Below are positions 8,349-16,386 of a stretch of 64,000 nucleotides of DNA, piece after piece (position 1 is the stretch's first letter; every line of letters begins with the position of its first letter). This DNA comes from Leucobacter chromiisoli. GTDB taxonomy: Bacteria > Actinomycetota > Actinomycetes > Actinomycetales > Microbacteriaceae. The notes under the pieces were generated by a model. That model was not told where the DNA came from, made no database searches, and was given only the letters and a program-made list of their open reading frames with translations. Both the position numbers and the translations under genes were made by a program. The DNA lies in contig NZ_JAEHOH010000010.1 in the NCBI RefSeq assembly GCF_016522505.1, forward strand, positions 1-64,000, written 5' to 3'.

Positions 8349-8355
8349 GACTCCG

Positions 8356-8361
8356 AGCTTA
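8356..8361 (-). promoter_or_regulatory. -10 box TAAGCT for the DUF3097 gene
   Basis: TAAGCT on the minus strand, 7 nt before GTG at 8348. Confidence 0.45.
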
Positions 8362-8409
8362 GAACGTCGACGGGCCGCCCCGATCCGTCGGGCGCAGCGA
8401 GCGCGGTGA

Positions 8410-8415
8410 TAGCGT
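8410..8415 (+). promoter_or_regulatory. -10 box TAGCGT for the MFS gene
   Basis: TAGCGT, 6 nt before GTG at 8422. The spacing favours this GTG over the in-frame GTG at 8419. Confidence 0.5.
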
Positions 8416-8421
8416 GCTGTG

Positions 8422-9753
8422 GTGAGCACAGACCCCGAGGAACCCGCGCCCAGGCGCGGACGCGACTGGAGGGGCCTGTTCGTCGACCTCGCGCCGCTGC
8501 GCACGAGTCCGGAGTTCGCGCGGCTCTGGGCCGGATCCTCGGTCGCTCAGATCGGAGCGCAGCTGACGATCGTGGCGGTCGGCCTGCACATCTACGAGCT
8601 GACCCGCTCCACCTTCGCCGTCTCGCTCGTCGCCCTCTGGGCGCTCGGCCCGATGATCGTGGCGGGACTCGTCGGCGGTGTGCTCGTCGACAGCTTCGAC
8701 CGGCGCAGGGTCGCGCTCCTCACGGCGATCGTCGCCTGGACCAGCATCGGCACGATGACGCTCATCGCGTTCCTGGGGGTCTCGACCACGTGGCCCTACT
8801 ACCTGCTGGCCGCCGTGAACGCAGCGTCCGCCACGATCATCGGGGCGGCGCGCGGCGCGATCCTGCCCCGCCTGCTGTCCCCGCAGCTGCTGCCCGCCGC
8901 GGCGGCGCTGAACGGGATCACGATGGGCCTGGCGGTCACGGTCGGGCCGGCGCTCGCGGGGCTGCTCGTCGCGGGCGTGGGATTCTCGTGGACGTACCTG
9001 GTCGACGCCGTGCTCTTCTCGGCGGCCTTCCTCGGGATCCTGAGCCTGCCGCCCATGGTGCCCGCGGGCGCGGCCCGGGCGCCGGTGCTCGCCTCCATCG
9101 CGCAGAGCCTCTCGTTCCTGCGCCGGGCGCCGAACGTGCGGGCGACCTTCGTCTTCGATCTCATCGCGATGACGCTCGGCACGCCGCGCGTCGTGTTCCC
9201 GGCCGCCGGAGCGCTCGTGCTCGGCGGCGAGGCGGTGACGGTCGGCATCCTCACCGCGTCGTTCGCCGTGGGCTCGCTGCTGAGCAGCCTCCTCTCCGGG
9301 CCCCTCGGACGAGTGCGCAGGCAGGGGCGCGCGGTGACCCTCGCGATCGGGGCGTTCGGGATCTTCACCGCCCTGTTCGGCGTCGTGCTGCTGGTCACCG
9401 GCGCCGTCGTGGGGCCGGGCGGCCCCGACGGCGTCGTGATGCCGGCGCTCGTGCTCGCGGGCCTGGCGCTGGCGGGCACGGGGGCGAGCGACAACGTGAG
9501 CGCCGTGTTCCGCACGACGATCCTGCAGGCCGCCGCCCCGGATGACGTGCGCGGCCGCATGCAGGGCCTGTTCTACGTCGTCGTCGCCGGCGGCCCGAGG
9601 GTCGGGGATCTCGTCGCGGGCGCCGCGGCGACGCTCATCGCGCTGTGGGCCCCCGCGCTGATCGGCGGGATCCTGATCGCCGCCATCATGGCGGTGCTAC
9701 TGCGCACCTGGCACGGCTTCCAGCGGTACGACGCGCTGCACCCCGTTCCGTAG
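8422..9753 (+). CDS. MFS transporter, EntS-like exporter
   Basis: 443 residues with about 12 hydrophobic segments. Opens with SPEFARLWAGSSVAQIGAQLTIVAVGLHIYEL-type residues, the pattern of the MFS_3 (enterobactin exporter-like) subgroup. The loop motif between helices 2 and 3 (GGVLVDSFDRRRV) is present. Probably a proton-driven drug or siderophore exporter in the cytoplasmic membrane; the substrate is unknown. No biosynthetic genes are adjacent. Confidence 0.88.
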   Translation: MSTDPEEPAPRRGRDWRGLFVDLAPLRTSPEFARLWAGSSVAQIGAQLTIVAVGLHIYELTRSTFAVSLVALWALGPMIVAGLVGGVLVDSFDRRRVALLTAIVAWTSIGTMTLIAFLGVSTTWPYYLLAAVNAASATIIGAARGAILPRLLSPQLLPAAAALNGITMGLAVTVGPALAGLLVAGVGFSWTYLVDAVLFSAAFLGILSLPPMVPAGAARAPVLASIAQSLSFLRRAPNVRATFVFDLIAMTLGTPRVVFPAAGALVLGGEAVTVGILTASFAVGSLLSSLLSGPLGRVRRQGRAVTLAIGAFGIFTALFGVVLLVTGAVVGPGGPDGVVMPALVLAGLALAGTGASDNVSAVFRTTILQAAAPDDVRGRMQGLFYVVVAGGPRVGDLVAGAAATLIALWAPALIGGILIAAIMAVLLRTWHGFQRYDALHPVP

Positions 9754-9779
9754 CCGCGGCGGCCGCCCGCGCCCGGTGA

Positions 9780-9785
9780 TACGGT
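9780..9785 (+). promoter_or_regulatory. -10 box TACGGT for the hydrolase gene
   Basis: TACGGT, 6 nt before ATG at 9792; no ribosome site. Confidence 0.5.
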
Positions 9786-9791
9786 GCTGGG

Positions 9792-10916
9792 ATGAGCACC
9801 GCAGCCGCCCCCGCCCCCGGCGCAGAACCCTTCGTCGTCGTCCGCGGAGCGGGGGCCATCACCCGCGTCACGCTCAACCGTCCGCGTGCGATCAACGCCC
9901 TGAACCGCGAGATGGCGGAGACGGTGATCGCCGCGGTCGCGGAGGCGGCCGGCTCGGGATCGAGCGCGATCCTGCTCGACGGAGCCGGTGACCGCGGCTT
10001 CTGCGGCGGCGGCGACATCAAGGCCATGACGGGGGGCAGCCCGGATGACGCCGTGGACTTCCTGCGCGCGGAGTACCGCGCCGACTACGCGGTCGCGACC
10101 TCGCGCGTGCCCGTCGTCGGCATCATGGACGGCATCACGATGGGCGGCGGGATCGGCCTGACCGGCCACGCGGCGCTGCGGGTCGTAACCGAGCGCAGCC
10201 GCCTCGCGATGCCGGAGACCCGCATCGGGATCGCCCCCGACGTGGGCGGCCACCTGCTGCTCGCGGGCGCGCCGGGGCGGCTCGGGGAGCTGCTCGCGGC
10301 GACGTCGGGCAGCATGACCGGCGGGGACGCCGTGGCGCTCGGATTCGCGGATCGCTTCGTGCCCTCCTCGCGACTGCCTGAACTGCAGGAGGCGCTCGCA
10401 GAGGGCGCCTCGCCCGAGGACGCGGTGCGGGCGGTGGTCGAGGAGCCGCCGGCCTCGGAGCTGATCGAGGCGCGGGAGTGGTTCGATCCCATCGCGGAGC
10501 GCGCGCTCGGCGGGAACGAAGCGTCCGCCTCGGAGGATCCTGCTGCCGCGGCTCTGCGGTTGATCCGGGAGCTCGAGGCGGCCGCGTCCGCGACGGGCCC
10601 CGCCGCGGCGCGGGCGGCCGATGCGGCACGGGCCGTTCGCGCCGTGTGCCCCGTCTCGGTCGCCGTGACGCTCGCGCAGCTCGACCGCACGCGGAGGCTG
10701 GGCCTCGGGCTCGCGGAGGTGCTCGCCGACGATCTGCGGGTGCTCGGCCGACTGCTGCGCCGCCCCGACTTCGCCGAGGGAGTGCGGGCCCAGGTCGTCG
10801 ACAAGGACGGCGCGCCGCGCTGGCGGCCGACCCGGATCGAGGAGATCGACGCCGCGGAGGTCGCGGCGGTGCTGGCGCCGCTGCGCGAGGACGAAGCGCC
10901 GCTCGTGCTGCCGTAG
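9792..10916 (+). CDS. Enoyl-CoA hydratase/isomerase family, 3-hydroxyisobutyryl-CoA hydrolase-like
   Basis: 374 residues, the length of 3-hydroxyisobutyryl-CoA hydrolases rather than the roughly 260 of plain hydratases. Crotonase motifs: ITRVTLNRPRAINALN, the oxyanion-hole GFCGGGDIKAM, GITMGGGIGLTGH, and MPETRIGIAPDVGG, where the Glu and the IAPDVGG loop distinguish the hydrolase group. The expected role is release of CoA from 3-hydroxyisobutyryl-CoA in valine breakdown, in the cytosol. No other valine genes are adjacent. It starts a run of leaderless plus-strand genes. Confidence 0.85.
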   Translation: MSTAAAPAPGAEPFVVVRGAGAITRVTLNRPRAINALNREMAETVIAAVAEAAGSGSSAILLDGAGDRGFCGGGDIKAMTGGSPDDAVDFLRAEYRADYAVATSRVPVVGIMDGITMGGGIGLTGHAALRVVTERSRLAMPETRIGIAPDVGGHLLLAGAPGRLGELLAATSGSMTGGDAVALGFADRFVPSSRLPELQEALAEGASPEDAVRAVVEEPPASELIEAREWFDPIAERALGGNEASASEDPAAAALRLIRELEAAASATGPAAARAADAARAVRAVCPVSVAVTLAQLDRTRRLGLGLAEVLADDLRVLGRLLRRPDFAEGVRAQVVDKDGAPRWRPTRIEEIDAAEVAAVLAPLREDEAPLVLP

Positions 10917-10982
10917 CGATCCGGATCCGCTGCGGGCACACGGATCGGAGCGCTTCCCCGGCCCACGGCGCGGCGTCCGGGA

Positions 10983-10988
10983 TAGCCT
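10983..10988 (+). promoter_or_regulatory. -10 box TAGCCT for the methyltransferase gene
   Basis: TAGCCT, 6 nt before ATG at 10995. Confidence 0.5.
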
Positions 10989-10994
10989 GGACGG

Positions 10995-11912
10995 ATGAGC
11001 GCGCACTGGCACCCCGAAGGCCCCGACCTCGTGGTCGCCGGCGACAACCTGCCGATCCTGCGGGGGCTGCCCGCCGGCGCGTTCCGGGTGATCTACCTGG
11101 ACCCGCCATTCAATACCGGGCGCAACCGACGGGCGGAGCGGGTGCGCAGCGTCTCCGCGCAGGGGGAGAGCGCGGGGGAGCCGCAGAGCCGGCTCGGCTT
11201 CCGCGGTCGGGGCTACGCCGTGACGCGCGAGATGACGCTCGCCTACGACGACCGGTTCTTCGATTACTGGGACTTCCTCGAGCCCCGGCTCGAGGAGGCC
11301 TGGCGCCTGCTCGCCGACGACGGCACCCTCTATCTGCACCTCGACTACCGCGAGGTGCACTACGCGAAGGTGCTGCTCGACGCCCTCTTCGGCCCCGAGT
11401 GCTTCATCAACGAGATCATCTGGGCCTACGACTTCGGCGCGCGCACCAAGCGGCGCTGGCCGACGAAGCACGACAACATCCTCGTGTACGCGAAGGATCC
11501 CGAGGCGTACTTCTTCGACGCCGACGCGGTCGACCGCGAGCCCTACATGGCGCCGGGCCTCGTGACGCCCGAGAAGGCCGCCCTCGGCAAACTGCCGACC
11601 GACACCTGGTGGCACACGATCGTGTCGCCGACGGGCAGGGAGCGCACCGGCTACCCGACGCAGAAGCCGGTCGGGATCCTGCGCCGCGTCGTGCAGGCGT
11701 CGTCGCGGCCGGGCGACTGGGTGCTCGACGCCTTCGCGGGCAGCGGCACGGCCGGTGCGGCGGCCGCTGACCTGGGGCGGCGCTTCGTGCTGATCGACGA
11801 GAACCCTGAAGCGCTCGACGTGATGCGGGGGCGCTTCGCCGGTCGGCGGGTGCGCTTCGTCGAGAGCGGTGACTGGTCCACCTCAGGCCCCGATCTGAGC
11901 GCATCAGAGTAG
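10995..11912 (+). CDS. Orphan site-specific DNA methyltransferase (beta-class, adenine or N4-cytosine)
   Basis: 305 residues. Motif IV is YLDPPFNTGRN near residue 35 and motif I is LDAFAGSGTAGAAA near residue 245, the order of beta-class amino-methyltransferases. YPTQKPVGILRR is the conserved segment before motif I. Transfers a methyl group from S-adenosylmethionine to DNA. No restriction endonuclease, specificity subunit or Vsr gene is nearby, so it is a solitary enzyme that might have a regulatory or replication role. The recognition site cannot be read from sequence. Confidence 0.88.
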   Translation: MSAHWHPEGPDLVVAGDNLPILRGLPAGAFRVIYLDPPFNTGRNRRAERVRSVSAQGESAGEPQSRLGFRGRGYAVTREMTLAYDDRFFDYWDFLEPRLEEAWRLLADDGTLYLHLDYREVHYAKVLLDALFGPECFINEIIWAYDFGARTKRRWPTKHDNILVYAKDPEAYFFDADAVDREPYMAPGLVTPEKAALGKLPTDTWWHTIVSPTGRERTGYPTQKPVGILRRVVQASSRPGDWVLDAFAGSGTAGAAAADLGRRFVLIDENPEALDVMRGRFAGRRVRFVESGDWSTSGPDLSASE

Positions 11913-11933
11913 ACCACACGCAGTTGCTCCTGG

Positions 11934-11939
11934 CAGACT
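11934..11939 (+). promoter_or_regulatory. -10 box CAGACT for the first MocR gene
   Basis: CAGACT, 6 nt before ATG at 11946. Confidence 0.4.
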
Positions 11940-11945
11940 GACGGG

Positions 11946-13493
11946 ATGGCGGCGCAGACGTTCCGAACCTCGGGGGAGATCCCCGTCCACCTGGACCGCG
12001 CCTCCGAGGCGTCCCTGCCGGTGCAGCTCGCGGCCTCCCTGCGCGAGGCGATCGACGCCGAGACGCTGCGCCCCGGCGAGAGCGTGCCGGCTACGCGGGA
12101 GTTCGCGCGTCGGCTCGGAGTGGCGAGAGGCGTCGTCGTCGCGGCCTACGAGCAGCTCATCGCCGAGGGGTACCTCACCGCCGGGCACGGGAGGGGCACC
12201 GCGGTGAACCCCGAGCTCGGGCGGGGCGCAGGGCCGCGGCTCGGTGCCGGGCCCGACGGGGAGCCAGCCGGGGACGATGGCTCCGGTGACGGTGACGGTG
12301 ACGGCGGTAACGGTGGTGGTGCCGGCGCAGCCGCCGCCGACACGGGGACCGCGAGCGTCGCTGCCGCGGAAGGGTCCGGCCCTCTCGACGCGGCTCAGCA
12401 CCGCGGCCCGCTCGCGCCGGGCATGCCGATCATCGACGCCGTGGACCGCCCAGCCTGGCGCGCGGCCTGGCGCACCGCGGCCGCCCGGGCCCACCTCGCG
12501 GCCCCGGCCCTCGGGGCGCCCGAGCTGCGCATCGAGATCGCCGAGCACCTGCGCCGCATGCGCGGCACCGCGCGGCAGGCCGACGACGTGCTCGTCACCG
12601 CCGGCGCCCGCGAGGGGCTCGGCCTGCTGCTGACGGCGCTCGGCGCGACGCGGGGCCACCGGCTCGTCGTAGGGGTGGAGGATCCCGGATATCCGTCACT
12701 CCGGGGTGTGGCCGCCCGGCACGGTGCGCAGATCGTGGCGCTCCCCGTCGACGCCGACGGTCTCGACACGGCGGCGCTGCCCGAGGGGGTGCTGGATCTC
12801 GTGATCGTGACGCCGAGCCACCAGTATCCGCTCGGCGGGTCCCTCCCGCTCGCGCGGCGTCGCGAACTCATCGCGTGGGCGCGTCGCACCGGGGCCGTGA
12901 TCGTCGAGGACGACTACGACTCCGAGCTCAGGCACGCCGGCAGCCCCCTTCCCGCGCTGGCGGCGCTCGACGACCCCGACAGCGGCGCGGTCGTCACCCT
13001 GGGCACGTTCTCGCGCACGATCACCCCGGCGCTCGCCGCCGGTTTCATGCTCGCCCCGACGGGCCTGCGGTCCCTCATCGAGCCCGTTCGCATGGAGCTC
13101 GGCGGCCCGGTCTCGGCGGTCGTGCAGGTCGCGCTGACCGAGTACCTCGCCAGCGGCGAGCTGCGGCGCCACATCGTGCGCATGCGGAGGCGGTACGCGG
13201 ATCGGCGCGACCGGCTCTCGGAGACCCTCGCCGGCCTCCGCGGCGTGCGGGTGCGTCCGATGAGCGGAGGCCTGCACGCGGTCATCGAGTTCGGCGCCGG
13301 CGCCGAGGCAGCCTCGCGCGAAGCCGAGGCGATCCGGCTCGCGAACGCCGACGGTCTCGGCGCGGCCCCGCTCGGGGAGTACTGGCAGCGGCGCGTGCCC
13401 GGCAGCTCGGGGCTCGTGATCGGGATGGGCGGCCCCGACGATCGCGAGTTCGAGCGGGCGCTCGAACGGCTGCGGGAGATCCTCCGCGGCTGA
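11946..13493 (+). CDS. MocR-family regulator with the PLP lysine replaced by arginine
   Basis: 515 residues. A GntR-type winged helix occupies about residues 15-85 (PATREFARRLGVARGVVVAAYEQL). A Gly/Asp-rich linker of about 60 residues follows, then an aminotransferase class I fold (EDPGYPSLRG, TPSHQYPLGGS, EDDYDSELRH). In this family the lysine that holds pyridoxal phosphate lies in a GxFSKxLxP motif. Here the codon at 13014-13016 is CGC and the motif reads GTFSRTITP, so residue 357 is Arg. A Schiff base with PLP cannot form, so this copy may sense another ligand or hold PLP without a covalent link. The second MocR in this window has the normal Lys. Target genes are unknown. Confidence 0.88.
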   Translation: MAAQTFRTSGEIPVHLDRASEASLPVQLAASLREAIDAETLRPGESVPATREFARRLGVARGVVVAAYEQLIAEGYLTAGHGRGTAVNPELGRGAGPRLGAGPDGEPAGDDGSGDGDGDGGNGGGAGAAAADTGTASVAAAEGSGPLDAAQHRGPLAPGMPIIDAVDRPAWRAAWRTAAARAHLAAPALGAPELRIEIAEHLRRMRGTARQADDVLVTAGAREGLGLLLTALGATRGHRLVVGVEDPGYPSLRGVAARHGAQIVALPVDADGLDTAALPEGVLDLVIVTPSHQYPLGGSLPLARRRELIAWARRTGAVIVEDDYDSELRHAGSPLPALAALDDPDSGAVVTLGTFSRTITPALAAGFMLAPTGLRSLIEPVRMELGGPVSAVVQVALTEYLASGELRRHIVRMRRRYADRRDRLSETLAGLRGVRVRPMSGGLHAVIEFGAGAEAASREAEAIRLANADGLGAAPLGEYWQRRVPGSSGLVIGMGGPDDREFERALERLREILRG

Positions 13494-13541
13494 TGCCCGG
13501 TCGATCCTGCGCGAGGGGTTTCCCGCGACTGCGGGCCCGGG

Positions 13542-13547
13542 CATGCT
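13542..13547 (+). promoter_or_regulatory. -10 box CATGCT for thpR
   Basis: CATGCT, 6 nt before ATG at 13554. Confidence 0.4.
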
Positions 13548-13553
13548 GGGGAC

Positions 13554-14285
13554 ATGAGACTCTTCCTCTCCCTCCCGCTGCCGGCGACCGTCGCCGAGCA
13601 TCTCGATTTGGCGGTCGGGGCCGTCGCGGACGCCGCAGCCTGGGGAGTCGGGGCGACCGACGGCCGACGCGGCGGGGCCGAGCGCGGTTCGGAATCGGGG
13701 AGCGGCCGCCCCGCAGTCCGGTGGACTCCGCGCGAGCAGCGGCACATCACGCTCGCCTTCCTCGGAGAGACCCCCGGCGGCGCGGTCGACGAGTTGACGC
13801 TCGAGCTGCGCCGCTCGCTCCTTCGACTGCCGGCGCCGGTCGTGCGCCTCCGCGGCGCGGGCGTGTTCTCCGGACGCACGCTGTGGGTGGGGGTGCAGGA
13901 GCAGCGCGGTCGCGCGCATGGCGAGCGCGGCGACCGGCTCACGGCTCTCATGGCCGTCTGCGAGGAGGCGGGGGCGCTCTTCGCGTCGCGCGGGGAGCTG
14001 CTCGCCGCCCGCGACCGCCGGAGGGCGCACGTCACCGTCGGTCGGGCTCGGGATCGCCGCCGCGGTGAGGGGATCCTGCAGCACTGCGCCGCGGCGCTCT
14101 CGGTCTACCAGGGCCCGGAGTGGACGGCGGACGAAGTGCTGCTCGTCCGGTCGGAGCTCGGCGCGGGGCGCGGGGGATCGGCGCTGCACGAGACCCTGGC
14201 GGAGATCCCGCTCTCCGGCGCGGCGGGCGAGGCGCGAGCGACGGGCGAGACCGGAGGCGACGGGCGAGGCAAGAGCGACGGGTGA
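13554..14285 (+). CDS. thpR: RNA 2',3'-cyclic phosphodiesterase / 2'-5' RNA ligase family
   Basis: 243 residues, somewhat longer than the usual 180-200. The start MRLFLSLPLPATV and the two catalytic HxTx motifs, HITLAFLGE (near residue 63) and AHVTVGRARD (near 160), define the 2H phosphoesterase fold. Opens 2',3'-cyclic phosphate ends of RNA. An inserted low-complexity region (residues about 35-55) and a Gly/Glu/Thr-rich tail (ATGETGGDGRGKSDG) account for the extra length. Convergent with the DUF1648 gene, 17 bp away. Confidence 0.85.
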   Translation: MRLFLSLPLPATVAEHLDLAVGAVADAAAWGVGATDGRRGGAERGSESGSGRPAVRWTPREQRHITLAFLGETPGGAVDELTLELRRSLLRLPAPVVRLRGAGVFSGRTLWVGVQEQRGRAHGERGDRLTALMAVCEEAGALFASRGELLAARDRRRAHVTVGRARDRRRGEGILQHCAAALSVYQGPEWTADEVLLVRSELGAGRGGSALHETLAEIPLSGAAGEARATGETGGDGRGKSDG

Positions 14286-14302
14286 GGCCGGCATCCGCGA
14301 CG

Positions 14303-14902
14303 TCAGGCCCTGAACATCCGCACCATGCCGACGGCGAGCGCCGCGACCATCCCCACCATGCCGGGCACGACGAAGAGGCTGGAGTTTACTGGGAGGATCA
14401 CGGAGACCAGGATGCCGCAGAAGATGGCGGCGCACGCGGCGTTCATCCAGACGATCAGCTGCTCGCCCGCGCGGTACATCCGCTGGGCGTTGTGCTCGGT
14501 GACCACTGCCGGGTAGTTGAAGATGCGCGGGTGGTGCGAGAGCCAGGTCAGGCCTCCCACGAGGGCCGCGAAGATCCCGAGGAGGAGGAACACGGACGAG
14601 CGCGGGCCCCAGGCGTCGGCTTGCCCCGAGATCCCGAAGTGAGTGGGGATCCTCTCGGGCAGCGTCGGATAGAGGAGGAGCGCGGCGAGGATCGTCGCCG
14701 CGCTGAGGGCCACCGTCACGCGCCGGATCCAGCGCGTGACCGCCCCGGTCTCGTAGGTGCGCGCCGGGCGCTGCATGTGACCGGACGCCGCGGTCGACCC
14801 GCGCGACCGCCCGTCGGATCGGGGATCGTCGCCTGGCTCTCGAGGGCCGTCGCCGGGCGCGGATCGGCCCGCCATCGGTCCGGGATCGGGGCGATCGGTC
14901 AC
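14303..14902 (-). CDS. DUF1648 domain membrane protein
   Basis: 199 residues from GTG at 14902, chosen because GGGGAG lies 7 nt upstream; the frame is open to 14995. A polar 60-residue N-terminus precedes a hydrophobic helix and the DUF1648 signature LPERIPTHFGISGQADAWG. Three further hydrophobic segments follow, including FLLLGIFAALVGGLTWL and SLFVVPGMVGMVAALAVGM. DUF1648 proteins are integral membrane proteins, some linked to SdpI-like immunity. No toxin gene is near, so no such role is claimed. Confidence 0.8.
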   Translation of the reverse strand: MTDRPDPGPMAGRSAPGDGPREPGDDPRSDGRSRGSTAASGHMQRPARTYETGAVTRWIRRVTVALSAATILAALLLYPTLPERIPTHFGISGQADAWGPRSSVFLLLGIFAALVGGLTWLSHHPRIFNYPAVVTEHNAQRMYRAGEQLIVWMNAACAAIFCGILVSVILPVNSSLFVVPGMVGMVAALAVGMVRMFRA

Positions 14903-15035
14903 GGTGCTTCTCCCCTCAGACGGTGAGACGGGTCCGTCTCGACGCGTGCCGGTCTGTTCGATCCACCCTAACGAACGGGTGTCGCCGACAGCCAATCCTC
15001 GCCGACCGGGCGAGCGCCGGGCCCGCGCCCGAGGA

Positions 15036-15755
15036 TCAGGCCCGTGTGCGCAGCGGCCGCAGCTGCCGGCCCTGCTCGTCGAAGTTCGCCGGATCGAGCC
15101 ACCGCTCGAGCCCCTCGCGCACCCGCGGCCAGTCGCGGTCGACGAGGGCGAACCAGGCCGTGTCGCGGTTGCGCCCCTTCGTCACGACGGCCTGGCGGAA
15201 GGTGCCCTCGTAGGCGAAGCCGAGCCGCTCGGCGGCGCGGCGGGAGGGCTCGTTGAGGCTGTCGCACTTCCACTCGTAGCGGCGGTAGCCGAGCCTGTCG
15301 AAGACGTAGCGCATCAGGAGGAACTGCGCCTCGGTCGACGCGGGGGTGCGCTGCAGGGCGGGGGAGAAGGCCACCCATCCGACCTCGATGGCGCCGTTCG
15401 CGGGGTCGTGGCGCAGCAGGGAGAACGTGCCGAGCGCGCGTCCGGAGGCGCGCTCGACGACGGCGTAGTGCCGGGGATCGCGGCTCCCGGCCGCGGCGAT
15501 CGCCCACTCGCGGTACGAATCGAGGCTCGGGAACGGGCCCACCGGCATGTACGTCCAGTCGCGGCCGTCGGGCGCGGCGGCGAACGCGGCGAAGAGGTCT
15601 TCGGCGTGGCGATCGGGGTCGAGCCGCTCGAGATCGACGAGGCGACCGGTGATCACCGTCGCCTCCGGCAGCGACCGCCGCTCCCAGTCGGGCACCGGCG
15701 CTCCGATCGGCTGGCCGAACTCGTTGATCGAGGCCGCTTCTGCGCCGGCGTGCAT
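15036..15755 (-). CDS. GNAT acetyltransferase, RimJ/RimL type
   Basis: 239 residues. Typical RimJ/L pattern: LVDLERLDPDRHAEDLF, HYAVVERASGRALGTFSL, EVGWVAFSPALQRTPASTEAQFLLMRYVFD and SRRAAERLGFAYEGTFRQ. Transfers acetyl from acetyl-CoA to an amine, perhaps a protein N-terminus or small molecule. The ATG at 15755 is preceded by GGGAGG with an 8-nt gap. An upstream GTG at 15803 overlaps the stop of the preceding GNAT gene (GTGA) and would add 16 residues. The interval holds a 24-nt imperfect duplication, so the true start is not settled. Confidence 0.82.
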   Translation of the reverse strand: MHAGAEAASINEFGQPIGAPVPDWERRSLPEATVITGRLVDLERLDPDRHAEDLFAAFAAAPDGRDWTYMPVGPFPSLDSYREWAIAAAGSRDPRHYAVVERASGRALGTFSLLRHDPANGAIEVGWVAFSPALQRTPASTEAQFLLMRYVFDRLGYRRYEWKCDSLNEPSRRAAERLGFAYEGTFRQAVVTKGRNRDTAWFALVDRDWPRVREGLERWLDPANFDEQGRQLRPLRTRA

Positions 15756-15799
15756 GCGGCTCGCCTCCCGGTCGCTCACGGGGCTCGGCTCCCGGCCGC

Positions 15800-16264
15800 T
15801 CACGGCGACACCGGTGCGGCGTCGTAGGTGACCCAGCGGGTGCGCGTCGCCACGCGGTCGTAGAGCGCCTGCGCGCGGTCGTTGTCGCTCGCCGTGATCC
15901 ACCGCACCACGGAACGGCCCTCCGCCGCCGCGATCTCGGTGAGCCGGCGGATCAGGGCGCCGGCCGCTCCTCGGCCCCGGGTCTCCGGGTCGGTGAACAG
16001 GTCGTCGAGCCAGATGCCCACCGTTCCGGTCGACGGCCGCGAGAAGCGGCGGTAGTGTGCGAGGGCCACGATGCGCCCGTCGGCCTCCGCGACCAGTGCC
16101 TCGCACTCGTGCGCGGAGTCCGTGATCCACCCCCAGACGCGCGAGACGACCTCCTCGGACTCCTGCAGCCGGTAGAAGTCGCGGTAGCCGCGGAAGAGCT
16201 CGCGCCAGCGTTCCTCGTCGGCTGTGGTGAGCGGGCGGACGTCGGGGGTGGAAGCTGCGGTCAT
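15800..16264 (-). CDS. GNAT family N-acetyltransferase
   Basis: 154 residues. GNAT core: VRPLTTADEERWRELFRGY, AHYRRFSRPSTGTVGIWLDDLFTDPETRGRGAAGALIRRL, where RGRGAA is the acetyl-CoA pyrophosphate-binding loop, and ITASDNDRAQALYDRVA. The substrate is unknown. AGGAGG lies about 8 nt before the ATG at 16264. Divergent from the second MocR gene across 122 bp that hold candidate operator repeats, so it is a plausible target of that regulator. The downstream RimJ-type GNAT is co-oriented and nearly contiguous. Confidence 0.85.
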   Translation of the reverse strand: MTAASTPDVRPLTTADEERWRELFRGYRDFYRLQESEEVVSRVWGWITDSAHECEALVAEADGRIVALAHYRRFSRPSTGTVGIWLDDLFTDPETRGRGAAGALIRRLTEIAAAEGRSVVRWITASDNDRAQALYDRVATRTRWVTYDAAPVSP

Positions 16265-16322
16265 CGGGATCCCTCCTGCGGTGGTGGCTCGGCGCGGCGC
16301 CCGCGCCGTCGAATTCATCCTG

Positions 16323-16385
16323 CTGGTGTTTCCGGATCTGAGACAATGCCGGAAAAGCAAATGCAGACAGGACCAGAAAGACCGG
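16323..16385. promoter_or_regulatory. Candidate MocR operator repeats in the GNAT/MocR divergent region
   Basis: CTGGTGTTTCCGG (16323-16335) and CCAGAAAGACCGG (16373-16385) are inverted relatives (10 of 13 positions match in the inverted sense). CCGGAAAAGCA (16349-16359) lies between them. Spaced repeated sites in the intergenic DNA next to a MocR gene are usual for this family. This is pattern reading only. Confidence 0.4.
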
Positions 16386-16386
16386 C

